A stretch of 64,000 nucleotides of DNA, taken from Demequina lutea (GTDB lineage Bacteria; Actinomycetota; Actinomycetes; Actinomycetales; Demequinaceae). Both the position numbers and the translations under genes were made by a program. The notes under the pieces are model-generated. The model did no database searches and was not told where the DNA came from. It saw only the letters and a list, made by a program, of their open reading frames with translations. The stretch lies in NCBI RefSeq assembly GCF_013409005.1, contig NZ_JACBZO010000001.1, forward strand, positions 1,302,001 to 1,366,000, read 5' to 3'. This document shows, in pieces, positions 19,601 to 28,320 of this stretch (its first letter is position 1; each line of letters starts with the position of its first letter).

Positions 19601-21244
19601 TCAAGCAGTCAGCCACACCGTCGTGTCGGGTGCAATGGTGCCGTCCACCGGTCCGGAGGAGTGGAGCAACTCACCCGGAGGTAGGGGAAGCGGCTCGTCG
19701 GACAGGTTGGCCACCACGCGCACCCCGGCCACTGTGAAGTCAAGCACCTCGGGCCGTGACTCGCTCCACACAAGCGTGCCGGTGGCCAGGGAACGGTCAC
19801 GGCGAATGCGCAGCGCGGTGCGGTACATCTCGAGCGTCGAGCCCGCGACCCCGTCTTGTGCATCGGCCGCGTAGCGCGCCCACGAGGCGGGTTGCGGCAG
19901 CCACGACGCTCCGGTGGGGGAGAAGCCGTATGCGGGGGCATCGGCCTCCCAGGGTAGCGGCACGCGGCAACCGTCGCGGCCATAGACCCCGGGGGGCGTG
20001 CGGAACCAGGTGGGGTCCTCGCGTGCGGCGTCGGGAATGTCGATGGCCTCAGGGAGGCCGAGTTCCTCGCCTTGGTACACGTAGGCCGATCCCGGCAACG
20101 CAAGCATGACGAGAGTCGCGGCACGTCCTCGACGCAGCGCGGCCCCTTCTTCTGGCCTGTCTGCGCTCAGCGGACCGATGCCCATGCCGTGGGGCTGGGG
20201 CGTCTTGAGGGCAAGTCTGGTGGTGTGGCGTATGGAGTCGTGGTTTGACAGCACCCACGTGGAGGGAGCGCCTACTGCTGGGAATTCCGCGAGCGCCTCG
20301 TCGATCGAGGAGCGAAGTTCTTGGGCGTCCCACGCCGTCATGAGATAGCCGAAGTTGAACGCCTGGTGGAGCTCGTCGGGGCGAACCCACTTCGCCATCT
20401 TGCTCAGCGGCAGGACCCACGCCTCCGCGACGAGGGCCCTGTCGCCGCCGTACTCGTTGGCGACGCGACGCCACCTGCGCCAAATGTCGTGAACAGTGTC
20501 GCGCGACCAATACGGGTGGTCATCTCCCGCCCATTCGCCGCCAGTACGCAGCGGATCCATGTCGACGTCGGGGAGCCCGGGTGCCTTGGCCAGTCCGTGC
20601 GCAACGTCGATCCTGAACCCGTCAATGCCCCGATCAAACCAGAATCGCAACACGTCATCGAACTGGCCCGCGACCCATGGGTTGGTCCAGTCAAAGTCGG
20701 GTTGCGTTGAGTCAAAGAGGTGGAGATACCAAGGGCCGGGCGTGCCGTCGGCCTCGTTAATGCGAGTCCACGCGGGGCCGCCGAACATCGAAAGCCAGTT
20801 ATTCGGGGGCTCTGCGCCCTCTGGGCCGCGCCCCTCCCTGAAGATGTACCGGGCGCGCTCGGGGGATCCGGGTCCCGCCGCAAGGGCTTCCTTGAACCAG
20901 CGGTGCTCACTCGATGAGTGGTTGGGGACGACGTCGAAGATCACTCTGAGTCCGAGTTCGTGGGCACGGGCGATCAGGGTGTCGGCGTCCGCGAGAGTGC
21001 CAAAGATGGGATCGACATCGCAATAGTCGGACACGTCGTAGCCCGCGTCGTTTTGCGGCGAGCGATAGAAGGGCGAGAGCCACACCGCGTCGACGCCGAG
21101 CGCGGCGAGGTGGTCAAGGCGCGAGGTAATGCCTGGCAGATCACCGATGCCGTTTCCCGTGGAGTCGGCGAAAGAGCGAGGGTAGACCTGGTAGATGACG
21201 GCGGTGCGCCACCAAGAAGTGGAACGGGGGGGCGTCATCGACAT
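19601..21244 (-). CDS. GH13 alpha-glucosidase / oligo-1,6-glucosidase
   Basis: A 547-residue cytoplasmic alpha-amylase-family enzyme. It opens with WWRTAVIYQVYPRSFADS and GIGDLPGITSRLDHLAALGVDAVWLSPFY, typical of the alpha-glucosidase subfamilies. Catalytic residues are Asp213 (GFRIDVAHGL, nucleophile), Glu274 (LVAEAWVLP, acid/base) and Asp336 (VLSNHDSIRH, stabiliser). It would release glucose from short alpha-glucosides; the 1,4 versus 1,6 preference and a possible transglycosylase activity are not decidable here. ATG 21244 follows TAGGCT by six bases. A LacI-type regulator lies upstream on the same strand, separated by a low-GC DUF998 gene. Confidence 0.93.
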   Translation of the reverse strand: MSMTPPRSTSWWRTAVIYQVYPRSFADSTGNGIGDLPGITSRLDHLAALGVDAVWLSPFYRSPQNDAGYDVSDYCDVDPIFGTLADADTLIARAHELGLRVIFDVVPNHSSSEHRWFKEALAAGPGSPERARYIFREGRGPEGAEPPNNWLSMFGGPAWTRINEADGTPGPWYLHLFDSTQPDFDWTNPWVAGQFDDVLRFWFDRGIDGFRIDVAHGLAKAPGLPDVDMDPLRTGGEWAGDDHPYWSRDTVHDIWRRWRRVANEYGGDRALVAEAWVLPLSKMAKWVRPDELHQAFNFGYLMTAWDAQELRSSIDEALAEFPAVGAPSTWVLSNHDSIRHTTRLALKTPQPHGMGIGPLSADRPEEGAALRRGRAATLVMLALPGSAYVYQGEELGLPEAIDIPDAAREDPTWFRTPPGVYGRDGCRVPLPWEADAPAYGFSPTGASWLPQPASWARYAADAQDGVAGSTLEMYRTALRIRRDRSLATGTLVWSESRPEVLDFTVAGVRVVANLSDEPLPLPPGELLHSSGPVDGTIAPDTTVWLTA

Positions 21245-21250
21245 GTGTCC

Positions 21251-21256
21251 AGCCTA
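21251..21256 (-). promoter_or_regulatory. -10 element, probably leaderless
   Basis: TAGGCT on the minus strand, six bases before the ATG of the GH13 gene. No clear LacI-type palindrome was found next to it. Confidence 0.45.
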
Positions 21257-21416
21257 TGGCCGTTGGCGGAGGCCGACGTGTAATCCTGCTGGCAAGCGTG
21301 CTGCGGGGGGGAAACCATGCGACAGAGAGCCACCGCAGGTCCTCGCGGCCTCAACCAAAATTCGCACCAAGACTTGCATCGGGCCGCAGGCCTACATTTG
21401 CAAATGCGAAGAGCCG

Positions 21417-22076
21417 TTACCGTCCTGCGCTCACAATGCGCGCATTTCTAGGCTCAAGCATGAATGGCAATGCCGCCGTCCATACGCTACACAGCGTGAT
21501 GTAATAGTGCTGAGCAAGATAGCCGGGGCCCGGTCGGAAGAGGAAATAAAGCGAGAATATACCGAACAAGATCCAGCCAACCATAAACGCACTCATGATG
21601 GTGGCACCTGTTTGATTGCGCCGCTGCCACCACACCAACACCGCGCTGATAAACAGGCAAATAGATGCCGTGATGCTGGCGATGCCGTGCAGGACCAGCA
21701 TCGGCTGATGGCTCAGGCTCGGGCACGTGGTCAGTGACGGCTCGCAACTCATCGGTAGCAGCGCGTCGATCGCCGTCAGCAGGCCAAAGAGCGCGAAATT
21801 CACCAGAACGACCTTATTCGCCCGACCATCACCACGATGCCAGAGCAGTCTTGATACCGCAACTATCAGCGCGCCGGCCACCACGTCGAGCGCGATGAAT
21901 ACCCAATTGTACGGTTGGTGAAGTGCCGCCAACTCGCTTGCCAGGCCGCGGCGACTTACCAGCGGATTAAGGACATAGCCAAGAGGCCATGAGCAATACG
22001 CCAAGCCGGCCGCAACCGCCAGGACTTTCGAAATGCGGAGGTTAAGACCATTGCGTCTGTTAAACATGTGACCCAT
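21417..22076 (-). CDS. DUF998-type membrane protein, probably horizontally acquired
   Basis: A 219-residue integral membrane protein with about six hydrophobic segments, an N-terminal GLNLRISKVLAVAAGLAYCSWPLGYVLNP-like opening and a conserved-looking loop with two cysteines (MSCEPSLTTCP). Its layout fits the DUF998 family, whose function is unknown. Base composition differs sharply from its neighbours: the 60 bases at 21541-21600 contain 25 G+C (42%), while most of the window is well above 60%. ATG 22076 and ATG 22067 are both possible. It sits between a LacI regulator and the GH13 gene, as though inserted into a sugar-regulation unit. Confidence 0.75.
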   Translation of the reverse strand: MGHMFNRRNGLNLRISKVLAVAAGLAYCSWPLGYVLNPLVSRRGLASELAALHQPYNWVFIALDVVAGALIVAVSRLLWHRGDGRANKVVLVNFALFGLLTAIDALLPMSCEPSLTTCPSLSHQPMLVLHGIASITASICLFISAVLVWWQRRNQTGATIMSAFMVGWILFGIFSLYFLFRPGPGYLAQHYYITLCSVWTAALPFMLEPRNARIVSAGR

Positions 22077-22171
22077 AGATTTCGTTGAGGTGGGAAGCGG
22101 GATCTTCGCAGTTGAGGGCGGGTGGTGTCAACGGTGGAAACAGCGCTGGACTTCGACGGGAGGGGCCTGCG

Positions 22172-23209
22172 CTATCGGTCGGCTGGAGCGCTCGTCGATC
22201 GCCTCACGATGAGTTCGAAGGGAAGCGGCACGTTCTGAGCGGTGACGGGTTCGCCATCGAGTATTCGCAACACTGCCTCTGCCGCCAGGCGGCCTTGCGT
22301 CTCGGGAAACTGGGAGATGGTGGTGAGTCCAAAAAACTCGCCGAGTTCGTGTCCGTCGATGCCGATGATCGACAGGTCGTCGGGAACCTTCTTTCCCAAG
22401 TCCCTGGCCGCCATGATCGCGCCCATGGCCATTTCGTCGGAGGCCGCAAACACCGCCGTGGGAGCGATGCGAGGATCGCCCAGGAGCTGCAGGGTTGCCC
22501 GATACCCGCCCGCGATCGTGAAGTCGGCGAACCTCACGAGCAGGGGATTGGCTGTGAGTCCGTGTGCCGCGAGCGCGGCCTCGTATCCGACGCGGCGGTT
22601 GGCTGGCAGGTGAAAGTCAAGGTCGAGCACAGCATCGCCGCCGATGTGCGCGATCTCGCGATGTCCGAGCGCTATCAGATGCTCCGTGGCAAGTCGCGCG
22701 ATGGCGGTGTCGTCGATGCTCAGCGTCAACGCGCCTGGCAGCGGTCCGCCGATGCCAATGGCGGGTTTCCCAATTGTGCGAATGAGCTCAAGTTCGGCGT
22801 CGGTCAATTCGAGAGAGACGGCAATGAATCCGTCCACCCTTTGCCGTCGGAGGAACTCGTCGAAGAGGCGTTCCCTTCGCGGGTTGGTCCGCGAAGCTGA
22901 CTCGGTGGCCGACTGGTCGAGGTGGTACAGCGTGAGGTCGTAGCCCGCGTCCGACAAGGCGTCGTGAGCGCCCTTGAGCACGCGCATGTAGAACCAGCCG
23001 TCGAGAAAGGGAACGACCACGCCAATGTTCCTGTTGCGACCCGACGCGAGGCTTGAGGCCGCAGACGAGGCGACGTAGCCAAGTTGCTTGGCCGCAGCCT
23101 CGACTCTGGCCTTGGTGGTGGCCGACACGGATTTCTTGCCAGCGAGGGCCCTCGACACGGTCGCCGTCGACACTCCGGCCAGGTCGGCCACCTTCTGAAT
23201 CGTCGTCAC
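22172..23209 (-). CDS. LacI family transcriptional regulator
   Basis: A 345-residue regulator. The helix-turn-helix is at the N-terminus (TIQKVADLAGVSTATVSRALAG, followed by the hinge KARVEAAAKQLGYV). The periplasmic-binding-protein-like effector domain follows. A longer open frame exists upstream, but the family start is GTG 23209, with AGGA eight bases ahead. The usual target of such a protein is an adjacent sugar gene; here that is probably the GH13 alpha-glucosidase beyond the DUF998 gene. A five-codon ORF overlaps its start. Confidence 0.92.
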   Translation of the reverse strand: MTTIQKVADLAGVSTATVSRALAGKKSVSATTKARVEAAAKQLGYVASSAASSLASGRNRNIGVVVPFLDGWFYMRVLKGAHDALSDAGYDLTLYHLDQSATESASRTNPRRERLFDEFLRRQRVDGFIAVSLELTDAELELIRTIGKPAIGIGGPLPGALTLSIDDTAIARLATEHLIALGHREIAHIGGDAVLDLDFHLPANRRVGYEAALAAHGLTANPLLVRFADFTIAGGYRATLQLLGDPRIAPTAVFAASDEMAMGAIMAARDLGKKVPDDLSIIGIDGHELGEFFGLTTISQFPETQGRLAAEAVLRILDGEPVTAQNVPLPFELIVRRSTSAPADR

Positions 23210-23223
23210 ATTAGGGTCCTCAC
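23206..23223 (-). CDS. Possible five-codon leaderless upstream ORF of lacI
   Basis: On the minus strand, GTG AGG ACC CTA ATG TGA begins six bases after a TAGGGT element (23230-23235). Its TGA overlaps the GTG start of the LacI gene as GTGA. If transcription starts at this GTG, ribosomes would translate VRTLM and terminate on the regulator start, giving coupled initiation. This is read from the sequence only; no homology can support so short a peptide. Confidence 0.35.
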   Translation of the reverse strand: MRTLM

Positions 23224-23229
23224 ATTTGT

Positions 23230-23235
23230 ACCCTA
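23230..23235 (-). promoter_or_regulatory. -10 element upstream of lacI
   Basis: TAGGGT on the minus strand, 20 bases before the LacI GTG and six bases before the short upstream GTG. Confidence 0.45.
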
Positions 23236-23396
23236 CAGACAGACGCGAGATGGGGCTGCCAGGCGCGACTTGCCGCGGGATCCAAGCCGTTGTCGGTCGC
23301 AACGACGTGGACGCCGAGGCCGAGCCAGCTGATGCCGCCGCTCGAATCGGAAAAGTAGCGGGGGATCGGTCTGGTTCGTCACGGCGCACCTGGGCA

Positions 23397-23436
23397 AAGC
23401 GAAAGGGCCGCCCCTCGCGGGACGGCCCTTTCGCTT
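23397..23436 (-). terminator. Intrinsic-type terminator downstream of glnA1
   Basis: A perfect 14-bp stem, AAGCGAAAGGGCCG at 23397-23410 with its complement at 23423-23436, encloses a 12-base loop. It begins about 16 bases after the glnA1 stop on the minus strand. The U-tract is weak, as is usual in actinobacteria. Confidence 0.85.
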
Positions 23437-23451
23437 GACCTGCCAGACGAC

Positions 23452-24885
<1,434 letters not shown>

Positions 24886-24946
24886 CGGATTGCTCCTTGA
24901 GGTAGGCACGGCCAAATAGTGGCTTCCACCAACTTAGTGCCAGGCC

Positions 24947-24984
24947 GTTACTCCCGCGTATTCCGAGTGTTACGGGCGCGTTAC
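24947..24984 (-). promoter_or_regulatory. GlnR-type operator upstream of glnA1
   Basis: Read towards glnA, four half-sites are spaced exactly six bases apart: GTAAC-n6-GTAAC-n6-AATAC-n6-GTAAC. The actinobacterial GlnR consensus is gTnAC-n6-GaAAc repeated. Three of the four half-sites are identical, and the 11-bp periodicity places them on one helix face. It ends about 60 bases before the glnA ATG. Confidence 0.75.
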
Positions 24985-25041
24985 GTGAGTTGAGACTCTG
25001 ACGGCCATCTGGGCGCGGATCGGGTCCATGGTCCCGCTGGG

Positions 25042-25047
25042 TACTCT
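25042..25047 (+). promoter_or_regulatory. -10 element, probably leaderless
   Basis: TACTCT six bases before the ATG of the HAD phosphatase. Confidence 0.5.
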
Positions 25048-25053
25048 TGTGCG

Positions 25054-25743
25054 ATGCCCCAAGCCGCGCTCGTCGTCGACGCCGTCCTCTTTGACATGGA
25101 TGGCACCTTGGTCGACTCAAACTCCGTGGTCGATCGCATGTGGACCGAGTTCGCCGTCACTCTCGGACTCGACCCCCACGCGGTGCGCACGTTTGCGCAC
25201 GGAACTCCAAGTACAGCGACGCTGCGCACCTTCTTGCCTGCCCACGAGAGTTTCGATGAATGGTTCGAGCGTCTCGCGTCTTGGGAGGCGGGCAGCTTTG
25301 GTCAGGTAAGCGAGATTGCTGGTGCGATCGCCGCGGTGCGGGCGCTGCCACGTGAGCGCTGGGCCGTCGTCACGTCGGCCCTAAGAGACGCGGCGCTGAA
25401 GCGCATCGAGACCGTCGGTTTCCCGGCGCCGCACGTCTTGATTGGCGCGGACGACGTAGCGAACGGCAAGCCGGATCCGGAGGGTTTTAGGGCCGCGGCG
25501 AACGCTCTTGGCGTCGATCCGGCACGATGCGTAGTCTTCGAGGACTCGCCTGCGGGCCTTGAAGCCGCGTTGGCTGTGGGTGCCGCAGCCGTGGTGGTGG
25601 GGACGCTTGACGCCGAGGTCACGCGCGGCTTGAGGAGGATTGTCGACTGGAAGGGGGTCACCTTTGCGTGCAACCCCGAGGGTCGCATCGTGGTCGAGGG
25701 AATCCCGTCGCTTGACGACGGCATCAATCCCGTACGGAACTGA
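25054..25743 (+). CDS. HAD superfamily sugar phosphatase
   Basis: A 229-residue HAD hydrolase of subfamily IA. Motif I is FDMDGTLVDS (residues 13-22, nucleophile Asp14, acid/base Asp16), motif II is VVTSA, motif III Lys is in NGKPDPEGF, and motif IV is VFEDSPAG. The cap between residues 20 and 90 is helical, as in beta-phosphoglucomutase-like and sugar-phosphate phosphatases. A four-residue spacing after the nucleophile and the KPDPEGF form resemble 2-deoxyglucose-6-phosphatase and glycerol-3-phosphatase types; the substrate is not determinable. It is convergent with the DUF4191 gene, with the two stop codons abutting. Confidence 0.9.
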   Translation: MPQAALVVDAVLFDMDGTLVDSNSVVDRMWTEFAVTLGLDPHAVRTFAHGTPSTATLRTFLPAHESFDEWFERLASWEAGSFGQVSEIAGAIAAVRALPRERWAVVTSALRDAALKRIETVGFPAPHVLIGADDVANGKPDPEGFRAAANALGVDPARCVVFEDSPAGLEAALAVGAAAVVVGTLDAEVTRGLRRIVDWKGVTFACNPEGRIVVEGIPSLDDGINPVRN

Positions 25744-26469
25744 TCAGCGCCCGCGGAGGCCCTTGCGATCGGCCCTGGCACGGTTGGGGTCAATTCCCTT
25801 GGGGATGGGAATCTGCGGGCCTCCGAGGGCGCGAAGTCGAGCCCTGACGGTCTGCTGATCTCCCGCAGATAGGCCCTTGCGCAGTCCCCATCCAAAACTC
25901 TTGGTCTTGGTGGCCTTGATGGCCTTGTTGAGGCGCTTGAGCGGCACCTCGTTTTCGCCGTTGCCAACGTATATGGGGGTGACTGGGACTCCAGGCGCGA
26001 GCTTGTGAAGCCTCGACGTCGTGTTGTCGACCGTGCGCTTGGCGGCGCGGCCGCCCTCCGCGAGCAGCACGATCCCGCCATCGCCGATGCCCTGGAAGAC
26101 CACGGCCTTGGACTTTGCGTCGACCGCTACCGGTTCGTCCGCGAACTGCCAGCCGCGTCGCAGAGACTGCGCGACGGCGAGCGACCCGCCGAGGGTCCCG
26201 TCCATCTGCGCATACATCTGCTTCTCGAAGCGCCGCGTCAGCACAAACAGCGCGAGAACGACGCCCGTCATTAGGCCCGTCAGGGGCGCGTAAATCTTCG
26301 TGCCCAGACCGGTCGAAATGACCGCCAGAACGATTCCCGTCCCGAGCGGGACCAAGAGGAGCGCGCCGAGAATCCAGGGAAGCTTCTTGTCGGTCCGCGC
26401 GGTGACCGTATAGGCCTGCCACAGGGTCTTGTACCAGCGTTGCTTGGGTGCGGGGGGTGGAGTCGCCAT
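25744..26469 (-). CDS. DUF4191 family membrane protein
   Basis: A 241-residue protein with two transmembrane segments (about residues 31-52 and 57-77) and a long cytoplasmic C-terminal domain that ends in a basic stretch. It fits DUF4191, an actinobacterial family of unknown function that is typically encoded just after lipA (Rv2219 in M. tuberculosis, from memory). ATG 26469 is chosen because the residues upstream in the longer frame are not conserved in style; TAGACT lies ten bases before it. The constant lipA linkage hints at a lipoate or membrane-associated role, unproven. Confidence 0.85.
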   Translation of the reverse strand: MATPPPAPKQRWYKTLWQAYTVTARTDKKLPWILGALLLVPLGTGIVLAVISTGLGTKIYAPLTGLMTGVVLALFVLTRRFEKQMYAQMDGTLGGSLAVAQSLRRGWQFADEPVAVDAKSKAVVFQGIGDGGIVLLAEGGRAAKRTVDNTTSRLHKLAPGVPVTPIYVGNGENEVPLKRLNKAIKATKTKSFGWGLRKGLSAGDQQTVRARLRALGGPQIPIPKGIDPNRARADRKGLRGR

Positions 26470-26529
26470 AGTGGTGCCCAGTCTAGCGGGGCGAGCGGGC
26501 ATCGCCTGGCGTCGTGTACTTTTCGCCGC

Positions 26530-27531
26530 TTAGCGTGCCAGCAGTGCCGATGCCTCTTGCCTCGCGGTCATGGGCTTGGCGAGGTGCATGAGGTTCTGTG
26601 GGACGTTCCTACCCTTGCGCGTCATGGCTTGAGCCCATAGGCGACCGGCCCTGTATGACGAGCGGACGAGCGGTCCGGACATGACGCCAAGGAAGCCAAT
26701 CTCCTCGGCCGCCTCGGAGAGCTCCACGAACTCCTCGGGCTTGACCCACCTGTCGACGGGGTGGTGGCGAGGCGAGGGCCGCAGGTATTGGGTGATGGTG
26801 AGCAGGTCGCAACCGGCATCGTGCAAGTCCTGCAGGGCCTGCAGAATCTCGTCGAAGGTCTCGCCCATCCCCAGAATGAGGTTCGACTTGGTGACGAAGC
26901 CATCCGCCTGCGCCGACGTGAGGACGGACAGCGAACGTTCGTACGTGAACGCGGGGCGGATGCGCTTGAAGACACTCGGCACCGTCTCGACGTTGTGCGC
27001 CAGCACCTCGGGACGCGAGGCGAAGACCTCCGCGAGCTGATCGGGCTTCGCGTTGAAGTCGGGGATGAGCAACTCGACGCCGGTGCCGGGGTTGAGCGCG
27101 TGGATCTGGCGCACGGTCTCGGCGTAGAGCCAGGCCCCGCCATCGGGGAGGTCGTCGCGGGCGACGCCAGTGACGGTCGAGTATTTGAGGCCCATGTCGC
27201 GCACCGATTCGGCGACGCGTCGTGGTTCGTCGCGGTCGAGGTCCTCTGGCTTTCCGGTGTCGATCTGGCAAAAGTCGCAACGCCGCGTGCACTGAGAGCC
27301 GCCGATGAGGAACGTGGCCTCACGGTCCTCCCAGCATTCGAAGATGTTGGGGCAGCCGGCCTCTTCACACACCGTGTGGAGGCCGCCCTTCTTCACCAGC
27401 GCTTTAAGTTCGTTGTATTCGGGCCCCATGGTGGCTGTCGTGCGGATCCAGGAGGGCTTCCGCTCGATGGGTGTCTCGGCGTTGCGTGCCTCGACACGGA
27501 GCATCTTGCGGCCTTCTGGGACGAGAGTCAC
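26530..27531 (-). CDS. lipA: Lipoyl synthase
   Basis: A 333-residue radical SAM enzyme that inserts two sulfurs into octanoyl groups on lipoyl domains. The auxiliary cluster cysteines are Cys55, Cys60 and Cys66 ([12 protein letters not shown]) and the radical SAM cluster cysteines are Cys81, Cys85 and Cys88 (CTRRCDFC). The C-terminal RSSYRAG carries the serine that ligates the auxiliary cluster. GTG 27531 overlaps the lipB TGA as GTGA. Its substrates include the lipoyl domains of SucB, encoded 5 kb away. Confidence 0.97.
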   Translation of the reverse strand: MTLVPEGRKMLRVEARNAETPIERKPSWIRTTATMGPEYNELKALVKKGGLHTVCEEAGCPNIFECWEDREATFLIGGSQCTRRCDFCQIDTGKPEDLDRDEPRRVAESVRDMGLKYSTVTGVARDDLPDGGAWLYAETVRQIHALNPGTGVELLIPDFNAKPDQLAEVFASRPEVLAHNVETVPSVFKRIRPAFTYERSLSVLTSAQADGFVTKSNLILGMGETFDEILQALQDLHDAGCDLLTITQYLRPSPRHHPVDRWVKPEEFVELSEAAEEIGFLGVMSGPLVRSSYRAGRLWAQAMTRKGRNVPQNLMHLAKPMTARQEASALLAR

Positions 27532-28268
27532 GCGATCTCCTGCGGTTCGGCGGCCAACAGGGGTGTCGGCTCGGGGGCTGGGGTGGCGGTGGTGGCGGCA
27601 GCGGGCGTGGGGGAGCCTGCCGACGATGACATCCATCGTATGTCGGCGAGAGCGTCGCTGAGCGCAGCGACCACCAGGGGAGCGGCAGCCGCGATCGTGA
27701 CTTCGGAAGGCAGCTCGAGCGAAAGCGACGTGACATCGGCATCGGAAATGCCGCACGGGACGATGCGATCGAACTCGGCGAGGTCGGGATTGCAGTTGAG
27801 AGCAAGGCCATGCATCGTGACGCCCTTGGCAACTCTGACGCCGATCGCGCACACCTTGCGTTCGCGCTTTTCGGCGGTTGCCGGAAGCCACACGCCCGAG
27901 CGGCCCTCGACGCGGAGCGTCTCGATCCCGAGGTCGGAGCACACCTTAATGATGGCCCGCTCGAGCGCCCGGACGTACGCGACGACGTCAACCGGCTCGC
28001 GGAGTCTCACGATGGGATACGCCACCAATTGCCCTGGTCCGTGCCACGTGATGCGCCCGCCCCTGTCGACGTCGATGACCTCGCTGCCATCGACGGGTCG
28101 GTCCCAAGCGGCCGTGCGCTTGCCCGCCGTGTACACGCTCACGTGCTCGACCAAGATGACCGTGTCGGGGCGTTTGCCCGCGACGACATCGGCATGAATC
28201 TCACGCTGGAGGGCCCAGAGTTCGCGATAGTCGCGAGGTCCCTCGCCCAGTAGATCGAGAATCTCCAT
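27528..28268 (-). CDS. lipB: Octanoyl-ACP:protein N-octanoyltransferase
   Basis: A 246-residue transferase that moves octanoate from acyl carrier protein to lipoyl-domain lysines. The conserved [18 protein letters not shown] is at 69-86, the catalytic Lys is Lys138 (RKVCAIGVR) and the catalytic Cys is Cys172 (IVPCGISD). Residues from about 212 onward form an Ala/Pro/Thr-rich tail that is longer than usual and probably disordered. ATG 28268 follows TAGCCT by six bases. Translational overlap with lipA makes a lipoylation pair. Confidence 0.96.
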   Translation of the reverse strand: MEILDLLGEGPRDYRELWALQREIHADVVAGKRPDTVILVEHVSVYTAGKRTAAWDRPVDGSEVIDVDRGGRITWHGPGQLVAYPIVRLREPVDVVAYVRALERAIIKVCSDLGIETLRVEGRSGVWLPATAEKRERKVCAIGVRVAKGVTMHGLALNCNPDLAEFDRIVPCGISDADVTSLSLELPSEVTIAAAAPLVVAALSDALADIRWMSSSAGSPTPAAATTATPAPEPTPLLAAEPQEIA

Positions 28269-28274
28269 CGGACC

Positions 28275-28280
28275 AGGCTA
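28275..28280 (-). promoter_or_regulatory. -10 element, probably leaderless
   Basis: TAGCCT on the minus strand, six bases before the ATG of lipB. Confidence 0.5.
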
Positions 28281-28320
28281 ACCGTGGAATGGATCGGTGT
28301 AGTTCGGGTTTCTTAGGGAC

